Assembly (NCBI GenBank): GCA_021234155.1
Contig: JAJEKV010000016.1
Coordinates: 3,681,896-3,745,895 of the forward strand
Source: Isoetes taiwanensis
Lineage: Eukaryota; Streptophyta; Lycopodiopsida; Isoetales; Isoetaceae
Reading direction: 5' to 3'
DNA length: 64,000 nt
Numbering within the stretch: the stretch's first letter is position 1; each line of letters begins with the position of its first letter. This document shows positions 54,991-64,000 of this stretch, piece by piece. The notes under the pieces are model-generated. The model was given only the letters and a program-made list of their open reading frames with translations. It ran no database searches and was not told the DNA's origin. The position numbers and the translations under genes were made by a program.

Positions 54991-56165
54991 CAAAAGGCAC
55001 AACAATTGGTACATCATCATCAAAGTAAACAGTTGGTGTCGAAGACATTGGGGAGTGATATTTTATGTGACGCCAATTTTTGGCAAGTACAACGAAAATA
55101 AATTGTCTATCCATTCAATAAGTTTTGTTAATTTATTTTATAGTTTGTATTGGGCTTGTGGAAAAAAATTAGGGCAAATAAGACTTGTAATATAAATTAA
55201 ATTATCTATCAAGAGCTGTGGGTAATCGTCGCCCAATAGGGTAAGGACCTCCATACAGATGCTCATGAGCAACTGCAGTAGTTCATGCATGAATTGACAA
55301 GGCAGAAATAATTTTAGCAAAAGATGAGCTCCTGGCTTCAGGGGAGAGAGGCCACTCCATATGCTGCGGCTGCCCAACATATTCAAATGCACCTGCGGCG
55401 TTAGTCCGGATAGGCAACTACTACACCACCACATCGAGCCATGTCACCACACCCAAAATGAAGACCATAGCTTGCACCTCACAGATAGCAGACATCACTG
55501 CCGAGACAGTCAACATTGGCCCGAGGTCAGAGATCAACAAGAGCTGAGATAGAGAAGCCATAATGCGGTGGTCTATGGCCTACCAGAGGAAGCAGGAAAG
55601 AACCTCATTAGACACCTTTAGATGCTGGTCATCTCCCTTATGACATTTCATATACCCATACACATTGTTAGTGCAAGCCAACATCATGCTCAATGCCCTG
55701 ATTGCCTCCATAGTGTCACATTCACAGTCGTGGATGCGCAAGGACAAGGACCTATATTGCTTCAAGGCAAGCAATTGAAGGGGACATCAATGTTGACAAA
55801 GATCTCACTTCGATACAACATGAGTTCTGCAGGTAAGTGTTGGCTCAGGTTACAAACATTTACCTAAACTGAACTGTTGGCTTTAGTTGATCTGTTGATA
55901 ATGTGTTTTGATCTATGTTTTTCGTTTGTTGGTTTTTTGGTTGGAACTTGTGGTGGTGAGGTGATGGCGTCACCAAAGTATGATTATGCTTTATATGTGT
56001 GATGGCGAGGTGATGACGCCACTACACTTGTGATTGATGTGATGTGTTATGTATCATGAAGAACCCTTATGTTTTTGTGACACTGTTAATGTAAGATTAA
56101 TGATCTATAAAAGATATAGGGTTTGTGGTTTTGCTGGGTATATGTAGTGCACTGGATTACGATGA
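54991..56165. other. No recognised gene
   Basis: Short frames on both strands (for example 55138-55434 minus) without motifs. Around 55940-56030 GTGGTGAGGTGATGGCG and GATGGCGAGGTGATGACG form a small imperfect repeat. Confidence 0.4.
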
Positions 56166-56167
56166 AA

Positions 56168-56262
56168 TCAAAATTTAGAGCATCGAGCTAAGACACTAGA
56201 TATGTAAAAGCTTGTAGGCAACACTTGGGTTCGATTCTCAAAACGCTTATTCAACTCCATTC
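56168..56262 (+). repeat. Possible tRNA-derived SINE head
   Basis: A perfect B-box GGTTCGATTCTC lies at 56228-56239, preceded by an A-box-like GAGCTAAGACACTAG about 45 bases upstream. No acceptor stem or tail is evident. Confidence 0.35.
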
Positions 56263-56393
56263 CTTTGTGTAGGACAAGATGTTACATAGCAATTGATGCC
56301 TTAGGAACTTGCTAATGTGTTTGTGTTTGCATTTATATCCAATTCAGAGTATATTGTATGAAGAAGGTCATGAAAGTGTATTACGTGAGCATA

Positions 56394-56773
56394 TCCATCA
56401 TGTATTCGTGTATTAATTGAGTTGAACCATTGTATATTCATAGCATAAGTTTTTACTTTGTACTTTTATATTATTGGTATTCTAGATTTAGGATTTCCAT
56501 GACAATGGCTAGGGTTTGGTTTCAGGAGAAATACGCCAATTTGATGTTGGCCCGAAGGGCCACAATTTAGCCATAAGGATCTACCCTTATAGCTAAATTA
56601 TGGCCCTTCAGGCCAGAACTAAATTGGAATATTCCACATGAAACTAAATCCTAGGCACTATGATGGAAACCCTAAACTTGGAATACCAACAGTATAAAAA
56701 TATAGCATAAAAATAAACTTATCCTATGAATACACAATGGTCCATCTAAATTAATACATGAATACATGACGGG
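56394..56773. mobile_element. 380-bp foldback with arms of about 188 bp
   Basis: The arms meet near 56581 with a loop of a few bases. Left arm blocks: ATCATGTATTCGTGTATTAA, ACCATTGTATATTCATAG, TTGGTATTCTAGATTTAGG, GCCCGAAGGGCCACAATTTA. The reverse complement of the right arm has each in the same order with about 80 percent identity. The whole unit is a long imperfect hairpin, either a palindromic MITE or a hairpin RNA locus. No target duplication found. Confidence 0.8.
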
Positions 56774-59050
56774 TACCCTTACCTATTCCATCCACATTCC
56801 TCATACACTACAAGTTCAACCAAATATGAATGCAAACAGAAATGCAGTAGAGAGTCACTTTGTAATGAATTGCTATTCAACACATTATTCTACAGAATTG
56901 GAATCAGTTGTTATTTAACACCTTATTCTGCATAAAGCTTTGAACTAGAATAAGCTCCTTGGGAAGAACCCAAGCGTTGTCAGCAAGCTTTAAAATTGAA
57001 ATCGTACTTGATGTCCTTACTTGATACTCCAGAAATTCATATTCTCGCTTGCAAATGCACACAACAATTGCATGAGATCTACATCTCATCTCTATTTTTA
57101 TCATTAACGGTCTCTTCACCAGGACATTAATGTCACATTCAAAATATCGCCAAACCACAGGATCATAGACCGTAGCATAGAACAGGCCATTCATGGTTCA
57201 CAATAATAATAACAAGAACAAAAAAAAAATCAACAACTCATAGTCCTTCAACAATCCTTCAGGTGGCCATTCATCTCTATGCGCTTCAGGAAATCATACC
57301 TCTTCATGTTTTTGTGCATTAGGGCCCTTGCCCTACTAAGAGCGGCATGGATGATAACTGCCTAGCTCATGAAGGCCCTTCATCCACTCGCATCATCAGC
57401 CAGGGATCAAATTAGCAATTCATATTGCTCACCCTCACATAACTGGCCAACGAAAGTAGACAATCTCCTAGATAAACTCAACATCTTTACAATTCCGCCA
57501 GCACAGGCATTAGCCTCTAGGCTCACATGAATAGGTAAGCCTAGGTTCTGATTCAGTAGGATGCAAGGGTCATAAGGGTCTGGATAAGGCACAACAAACC
57601 CTAAAAGCAACCTTGCACCAACAAAACTTCCTTCCTCACCTAGTCCATCTGCAATCAATAGTCACGACCAGAAAGGACATCCTACACACAAAATAAAATC
57701 CAAAAAATGGTAGAAAACCTCCACTATCCAACCCTACAACTGGCATCGTGATCCAAATTCACCAAGAAGCAACGTAGTGCCAATAAGAAGGCTCCGCCGG
57801 ACCTCCACAGCACACCACAACAGAACTAACATGAGACACAAAAGCATAAAGCCCCATCAAAATAGCAAGTCCCAGCATGCCATGATCTCCACATACTGAC
57901 GTCCCCATTACCAAGCAAAATGCCCACATCTACTCTAGTCGAAATACCAACCCATAGAGCCCTGCCCTAAAAATCCAACACAAATACCCAATGCTTCCTT
58001 GCCAAGAAAAACTCAATTATAGCAACTTCTCAACCAATACGGTTTGCAAACCACTGGAAACTTGGACGTTTTATCCTTGCGTCTAGGTATTATAGGTGTT
58101 TTCAAAATTACAACCTTTTTTTTACAAAGGAAACTAGTTGTTTGACACGTTGGATGTCAAAATGTCAAAGTGGATGAATGAATGACATAATGCAAGAACT
58201 TTAGCCAATACTTGTAGAATAGTTTCCATAATGATTTTGTATATTCATCCTTCCCTTCCACATAAGGATATGAAGCTAAACCTTTTTCCAGCAGGTGCTC
58301 ATGCCGATGTTTTGCCTTTTTCTGGCATAACCATTGGGTCTTTCATGGTAAATTATATATTGTTCGGCAATTTGTATAAAGAAATGGAGGTTGGAACTCC
58401 ATACCTGATTTTATAGATGGGTTCTTGCGACCCGTGTTTGTCGGGAGCAGGTCAGCCGCGAAACTGGAAATGGAGGACCAACCTCCAATCCCCTACAAAA
58501 TTGAAGTAGAGGAGGCAAAAATAGGGGAGGTTTAGAATAGAGGTTCAACATGAAGAAGACCTATAGAAAAAACAAAGCTCATATCTAGTTACCTGCAAAT
58601 ATCTGGCAATAATAATATTTTACTTGGAAAGATCCGACAAACTTTACCTCTAAAGAGCTAAGCGATCAAGAAGACCTGTGAAGGATAGAATAGAGGACCC
58701 GTGGAAGAACAAAAACTTGCAAAGAACAAAACTCAAAGAGACCTGCAAAGATCTCTGAAGCTCAGAACTCAGCTGTAAAGAGCTCTGTGGCATTAAACTC
58801 GAAACAAAACCTAAATCTAAACCTACACAACTGGTCGAGCGGAATGAGTTAACTCTATTTCCATTCTGTAATGTAGGCTGGTGCCATGTGTCGCCATACA
58901 AATGCGCATAGTTTTATAGCCCTACGGTGTGAAAAATGATATGCATCTCATGAGATCATTTTGCGAAAAGATAGCCGATTTCCATATAATTTCCATTTAT
59001 TTTCATATCTTCTTGTAAATAAGCACCAATCAGCTCCAATCTTCTTGCAT
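56774..59050. other. No recognised gene
   Basis: Minus-strand frames at 56904-57194 and 57407-57658 are protein-like in composition but match nothing I know. The rest has no open frame or repeat that I can define. Confidence 0.4.
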
Positions 59051-59059
59051 GAAATACCC

Positions 59060-59830
59060 CCTTTTGGAAATGGAGAACCGACGAGCAAAGGATAATTTCT
59101 TGAGGAGAAGGGGATTTTAGTTCTATGTTAGGGGTATTACGGGAATAACAGAGGGATTGCAATTTAGAACATGGGGATTTTGTGTAAAAAATGAAGAGCG
59201 GGGGATGAGGAGAAATGGGGTAATTAGGGGTACTAGGTGTAATGGGGGAGTAATAAGGGGATTGTAATTTAGAACATGGGGATTTCTACTAAAAAAATGA
59301 ATAATGGTGGATGACGAGAAATAGGGTAGTCAAGGTTAGTAGGGGTAATGGGGGATTGCAATTTAGAACATGGGGCTTTTATGTAAAAACTGAAAAATAT
59401 GGAATGCGGAAAAGTGGGGTAGTCAGAGGTACTAGGGGTAATGATGGAGTAATAGGGGGATTGCAATTTTGAACATGGAAATTTCTACTATAAAAATGAA
59501 GAATGGGGGTGACGAGAAATGGGGTACTGAGGTTACTAGGGGTAATGAAGGAGTAATAGGGGATTGTAATTTATAACATGGGGATTTCTACTAAAAAATG
59601 AGGAATAGGGGATGACGAGAAATGGGGTAATCGAGGTTAGTAGTGGTAACGAGGGAGTAATGCGGGATTGCAATCTAGAACGGGGGATGAGGAGAAATGG
59701 GGTAGTAGGTTTAGTAGGGGTAATGGGGGCATAATAGGGGGATTGCAATTTAGAATTGGGGGATGACGAGAAATGGGGTAATCAGAGTTAGGCAAGGGGA
59801 TTTGAGTTTGAAAGAGGGGATTCACATGAA
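59060..59830. repeat. Minisatellite, about 105-bp period, seven units
   Basis: Each unit carries GGGGATTGCAATTTAGAACA, TGGGGATTT.TACTAAAAAA, GATGACGAGAAATGGGGTA and AGGGGTAATGGGGGAGTAAT. Unit starts fall at about 59155, 59260, 59354, 59459, 59562, 59666 and 59741. Open minus-strand frames there are by-products of the repeat. Confidence 0.9.
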
Positions 59831-60850
59831 AAGGGAATGAAGGAAAAGGAAGACGAGGATTATATTTGAAGGATTACACATCAAAATGGCGATGCCTATG
59901 AAGTAAGGGTTTTGAAGAAGCGAGTCATAGAAGAGTTTCATATAGTCGTCTGACAACTTTTGAATTCCCTTCATCCCCCTTTGTGGCACAAACAAGATTG
60001 GGTATGGCTTAGCATTTTTTTTCCATCCATTTAAAAACATGGCCTTGCAAACCATGCTAGTTCGCGGTTGCTTGCCTCTAGAAAAATGAAACCCATCGTG
60101 TTGGCACCCAATACTATATGTCATGAATTTTCCTATACAAAAGTGTGCTAGTTTAGTAAATAATGCTTTAAACTTATCTTGCAAAAAGACTTAACTTTAA
60201 AATGAAAAAGATTTTTCTTACAAAAAGTTTGTGCACTTCTGATCCTCTTGTAGCAAGCAGAACAAATGAAATTGTATAGTTTAGTTTTATCATCCTAGAC
60301 CTCTAACAACGTCTCAACTTTCTCTGATGGGGGGAATGCTTGAATCAAAAAGTAGCTTCCATTACGACCATGCCAATCTCCTGAATCATACCTTCAGCCA
60401 ATATCTCTCTCTCTCTCTCTCTCCAAGCAACGTGCATATTTGTTTGAAACATTGGACTCGTCCAGAGGGTCTTGATCAAATGCTCAAGTGGTAACAATTT
60501 AAGCTCAAGTTGTTTTTCATAGATGTAAACCATACTCTTCTGCAAAGGAGGACATTCCAAATCCTTAAGCATAGCATGCAACCTGAGTTTGATCATTTTT
60601 TGAAACTTTAAGCTCATCATATACTATACATTATTGTATATTACCTATGCCATGATGAAGGTAGAAGAATTAACTTTGTTCTCAAATGCAAATTTGCAAG
60701 ATAATTGCTTTCTTGTTTCTTAAAACCAAATGTGTTCGATAGCATTATGAGCTGGAGTGGCTCCTTGAATTGGAGCTGGAGTAGTGATCTCCAATGCTCT
60801 GCTAACTCTTGCTCATCCTTAGAACTCAGATTTTCTACGGAAAGTCAAAT
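59831..60850. other. No recognised gene; CT microsatellite
   Basis: Minus-strand frames at 59822-60184 and 60345-60620 have no known motif. A (CT)n run lies at about 60405-60422. Confidence 0.4.
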
Positions 60851-60894
<44 letters not shown>

Positions 60895-61110
60895 CTTTGT
60901 TCTTTTGTTCTTCTTCTGCTTCTTCTTCTTTAACTTCTTCTTCATTCTTTATTCTTTATTCTTTGTTCTTTATTCTTCTTCTTTCTGCTTCTTCTTCTTT
61001 ATTCTTTATTCTTCTTCTTCTTCTTCTTTGCTACTACTTCTTGATGTTGTTGTTATTGTTGTTGTTGTTGTTCTTTGCTTTTGTTGTTGTTGTTGTTGTT
61101 TTGTTCCCAA
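60851..61110. repeat. Trinucleotide microsatellites (TTG)n and (TTC)n
   Basis: About 14 TTG units from 60851 to 60893, then TTC-rich and further TTG tracts to 61110. Long frames here (poly-Cys, poly-Leu, poly-Phe) are artefacts. Confidence 0.95.
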
Positions 61111-61164
61111 TATCCTTATCATTTTCCTTCTATCGGTGTTTGCAAAATTGCTTCTTTGGGATTC

Positions 61165-61858
61165 TCGGCAGCGGGTTGGCCCGGGGGCAGAGGCGAGAGA
61201 TCTGAGGCCCTCACCCGGGCGGGATTCAGACCGACACTCAACCATTGACCACATCTTCACATTGTGAGCTCACGGTTGAAAACAAAGAGAACGCCATCGG
61301 GATCTATATTGTTGCTTCGTGGATTTTGCAAAGGCATTTGACAACGTGCCTCGGGAAAAACTATGGGCAAGATTGCGGCAGTTGGGGGTTCCGTAGATTT
61401 GCGAGAATCGCGATTAATGCGGTGCTTTATGAAAGATGCTTTCGGGTTGCCGGCAAGCCAACCATTTGATAGTAGTATCGGGGTTAGCCCGGGATGCCCT
61501 CTCTCCCCAACATTGTTTGGGCTTTACATTGATCAATTGGAGAGCTGGCTTCACGATAATGGGGCGGCGACGAGCTCACCTTCTCTACCGATCATCAAGC
61601 GATTAATATATCGCGATGATGTGGACCTCCTAGCTTACACACCAGCGGACATGCAGCGACATCTCGATGCCACGGACACATTTTGTCAAGCGTGATATGC
61701 GGCGTCAACTTGGCCAAGACTAAGGTGGTTTTCATATCATCTTCCGCGACGGTAGGGATCCCCTCCTTCCGATTCATCGAGGCGCGAATGTGGAAGTAGC
61801 ATCCACATACAAATATTTGGGAGTGGAGTTTCCGTCTACTATGCACTGGGACACATCC
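61165..61858 (+). pseudogene. LINE reverse transcriptase fragment, same family as the 6.4-10.7 kb LINE
   Basis: Frames give ALTRAGFRP, RHSTIDHIFTL, YCCFVDFAKAFDNVPREKLW, then SPGCPLSPTLFGLYIDQLES, LIYRDDVDLLAYTPADMQRH and YLGVEFPSTMHWDT. Wording is almost the same as in the other LINE (SPTLFGLYIDQLEDW, LIYADDVNLLAYTPEDMQRH). The catalytic YADD is changed to YRDD. It stops at 61858 where the Copia LTR begins. Confidence 0.85.
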
Positions 61859-62165
61859 TGAAAATCCGAAATTGCAAGAATCAGATTAACTTACCTGTCT
61901 ATCCGACAGCCCAAGCCTTGGTTGCAGCGATGAAATAGTTTCCTTCTCAATCTTTCTTGCCTGCAACCGTCTGAGTTCCACACCGGCCAATCCGACTCAA
62001 TTTGCTGCTTCGACCTGCTCGTCTACCTCTCTGCGCAGATCAATCCGCCTTTAATCCATTTGCCCTTTTTGTCTTCCCTGCAGTCGGTTCAGTCCCTTCA
62101 ATCCGGACAGTCCATCTGCTTCGTATCTAGGCTGACACCTGTACAGGCTGACCCATTCTCCAACA
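61859..62165 (-). mobile_element. Copia 3' LTR (307 bp)
   Basis: On the minus strand it begins TGTTGGAGAATGGG at 62165 and ends GGATTTTCA at 61859, so it has TG..CA ends. A purine-rich tract GAGGCGGAGA precedes it and the RNase H frame ends just before that. Its left edge is the breakpoint of the LINE fragment, so the Copia inserted into the LINE. Confidence 0.75.
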
Positions 62166-62173
62166 TCTCCGCC

Positions 62174-63288
62174 TCAGCCTGTACACTCAAAAATTCCTAC
62201 TTGTCTTTTAGCCAAATCCAGCTTGGGCTCTGTTAGCACTTTCGTTAGCATATCTGCTTGTTGTGCATTTGTGGGAACATGCTTTACTTCTATTTCTCCT
62301 TTCTCAACTTCGTCTCTTATGAAATGGTGATGGATCTCTATGTGCTTCGTCCTAGAGTGGCAAGCAGGATTCTTACACATTGCTACTCCACTTTTATTAT
62401 CACAATAAAGCAACGTTGCCTTTTCATTCCTATGGCCAAGTTCGCTGAGCATTCTCCTCAACCATATGATCTCTGATGCTGCTAGCGAGACTGCCACATA
62501 CTCTGCTTCTGCGCTTGACTTGGCCACACATTCTTGCTTTTTGCTTGCCCACGATATGGGTGTGTTTCCAATCTTGCAAACATACCCAGATGTAGATCTC
62601 AGGTCATCTACATCGCCGCCCCAATCAGCATCTGCAAATCCTATCAATTCATATTTGTCGCCCTGTGTGAACCGGATGCCTTGACTGATTGTTCCCTTTA
62701 AATATCTCAATACTCGCTTGGCAGCTATCCAGTGCTGCACACCCGGATTATTATTGTATCTGCTCAATAAATTGACCGCATATGTGATGTCTGGTCTTGT
62801 ACAATTCGCTGCGTATAGCAGACTGCCTATCAACTCACGATAGGGCTTTCTTCTCATTTCTTTAACTTCCAGTGCAGATTTTGTGCACATTTTACTGCTA
62901 ATTTTTGTGCCCGGCATAATAGGGGTTTTGGCGGGATTGCATTCTTGCATTCCAAATTTATCCAGCATCTTCTTGATATATTGCTCCTGTGTCAAATACA
63001 GCTCCCCCCTTTAGCCTATTTCTTTTGACTTCCATTCCCAACAACTACTTCTGTCATCTGAAAGCGACTCTTTAACAACATCTTGCACTTGCCTATCCAT
63101 TCCCTGTCATTGCTTACAATGATGCAATCATCTACGTATAGTGCCATAATTAGGCATTTGTTCTCTTCTCTCCACATGTACAAATTACCTTCAGTTTTGA
63201 GTTTAATAAGCCCAATAGATATGAGAAATCTATTCATGCACAAATACCATTGCCTCGATGCTTGCCTCAAGCCGTAAATTGCCTTTTT
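62174..63288 (-). pseudogene. Copia reverse transcriptase C-terminal part and RNase H
   Basis: Minus strand: AIYGLRQASRQWYLCMNRFL, ALYVDDCIIVSND (catalytic YVDD), a frame break near 63016, then YIKKMLDKFGMQECNPAKTP, YRELIGSLLYAANCTRPDI, RVLRYLKGT, FADADWGGDVDDLRSTSGYV, SWASKKQECVAKSSAEAEYV, LYCDNKSGVAMCKNP, TKHIEIHHHFIRDEVEKG and a stop at 62174. RNase H looks complete over 273 codons. Everything upstream of KKAIYGL (gag, protease, integrase, most of RT) is missing at 63288. Confidence 0.9.
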
Positions 63289-63649
63289 TGTTGGATTAAT
63301 AAAAAAAAAACAATTCCTTGCAAGGATGTAAGTTCAACACAATGATTTACTTGTACTTTCAGTCTAGCAATATTAAATCAATAAAACATCTTCAAGTACA
63401 AAAGCATCTAGTATCAAGAAAGCCAAGTTATGGTCATTCATTCCTTGATATGCTCAAAATCATTTCATCACTTTTACTCTAAGCAATGAGTACTTCCTAA
63501 GCTCAAACTATAGATCATCATCATCGAGAGCTCCGCTGCACTCAAATCCGGCACCCCATTCCTATGTATATCTTGCACGACGGTTACGGCTAGATCTCAG
63601 TGACTCAGAATAGAAACCTCATCTACAGCTTATATCCCACATGCCAACA
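63289..63649. mobile_element. Probable second LTR (361 bp)
   Basis: It starts TGTTGGATTAATAAAA and ends CATGCCAACA, giving TGTTGG/CCAACA inverted ends as in Copia LTRs. It truncates the Copia reverse transcriptase frame exactly at 63288. Flanking 5-mers (TTTTT, AAAGG) do not match, so the insertion is not simple. Confidence 0.45.
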
Positions 63650-63674
63650 AAAGGAATATAGCGTTTTCATCAAG

Positions 63675-63860
63675 CACATAAAGCACATAAAGCACTTATA
63701 TGCATAAAGCACATAAAGCACTTATATGCATAAAGCACTCAGTTGTATACGAATCTTCAACCTGTAAGACCATTACAACCCACTGCCACTGCTTCTCATA
63801 GGTTGTTCTTGTAGTAAAAATATATTCACTGCCACTGCTTCTCATGAATATAAGATGCAT
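63675..63860. repeat. Short tandem repeats
   Basis: CACATAAAGCACTTATATGC repeats with a period of about 30 bp at 63675-63740; CACTGCCACTGCTTCTCAT occurs twice about 48 bp apart (63781 and 63829). Confidence 0.85.
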
Positions 63861-64000
63861 ATAATATAACCCTTCTAATTCCAAGTTATTAGTTTTGTAT
63901 GCAACTCCTTCTTCAGCAGTACCTTTTAAATATCTTAAAACTCGTTTTGCTGCAGTCCAATGTTCTCTGCCAGGATTAGTGTTGTACCTGCTTAACATGT
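63850..64000 (-). pseudogene. Second Copia fragment, running off the window
   Basis: Minus strand from the window edge: MLSRYNTNPGREHWTAAKRV, LRYLKGTAEEGVAYKTNNLE, LEG, after which Copia similarity stops at about 63868. It is a different copy from the Copia at 62-63 kb (NPGREHW versus NPGVQHW). Confidence 0.8.

Noticed and set aside
56168-56262. Functional tRNA gene
   Set aside because: Only the B box is good; no acceptor or anticodon stem pairs, so at most a SINE head.
59269-59825. Three minus-strand frames starting MQSPYY
   Set aside because: Products of the 105-bp minisatellite; each is one repeat unit read through.
60705-61267. Plus-strand frames with runs of Cys, Leu and Phe
   Set aside because: Translation of TTG and TTC microsatellites; not a gene.

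Overview
The window is nuclear DNA of a land plant. It has spliced genes with GT-AG introns and plant-specific families: bacterial-type PEP carboxylase, FRIENDLY/REC-type CLU protein, the poly(A) factor FY, PPR and subtilase. These sit in a dense background of LINE, Copia, Ty3/gypsy, CACTA, hAT-like and foldback elements. The PPR wording and the transposase families suggest a seed-free vascular plant such as a fern; that is inference. There is no organellar or bacterial operon layout, and I found no rRNA or canonical tRNA gene.

0-12 kb: a minus-strand, multi-exon DDE-like transposase gene (0.76-3.66 kb), a long-TIR foldback element (5.7-6.1 kb), and a decayed minus-strand LINE (6.4-10.7 kb). 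The LINE reverse transcriptase is split by a 667-bp hAT-like element with a clean 8-bp target duplication.

12-17.3 kb: the one clearly intact gene, a 20-exon bacterial-type phosphoenolpyruvate carboxylase (1019 aa). It has a leader intron, one GC-AG intron and a duplicated exon in its disordered insertion. A 251-bp MITE follows it.

17.5-33 kb: gene debris and repeats. Two FY pseudogene pieces share one stop codon. There are a mini-MITE plus SINE, a heat-shock-element palindrome with a TATA box, a PPR pseudogene, a CACTA terminus, a 67-bp-period array, a Ty3/gypsy gag remnant, and a CLU pseudogene whose two blocks are in swapped order.

32.8-44.4 kb: a minus-strand DUF7869-like transposon gene with frameshifts, a duplicated promoter beside an acidic-repeat gene remnant, a 140-bp near-perfect hairpin, and a broken multi-exon gene (39.5-44.4 kb). 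That gene starts with an RGG-rich exon behind two E2F-like sites, carries a ParB-like motif and a weak methyltransferase-like segment, and has introns filled with CACGCC/GGCGTG palindromes. It is the best candidate for an undescribed system.

44.4-64 kb: a 5-kb A-rich, strand-asymmetric element with 160-bp direct repeats ending in a hairpin; pseudogenes of a gar2-like protein, a subtilase and a hAT transposase; a 380-bp foldback; a 105-bp minisatellite; a second LINE fragment of the same family as the first; and Copia remnants, one inserted in that LINE. Apart from the PEP carboxylase almost everything is mobile or decayed, so the genes form no common pathway.
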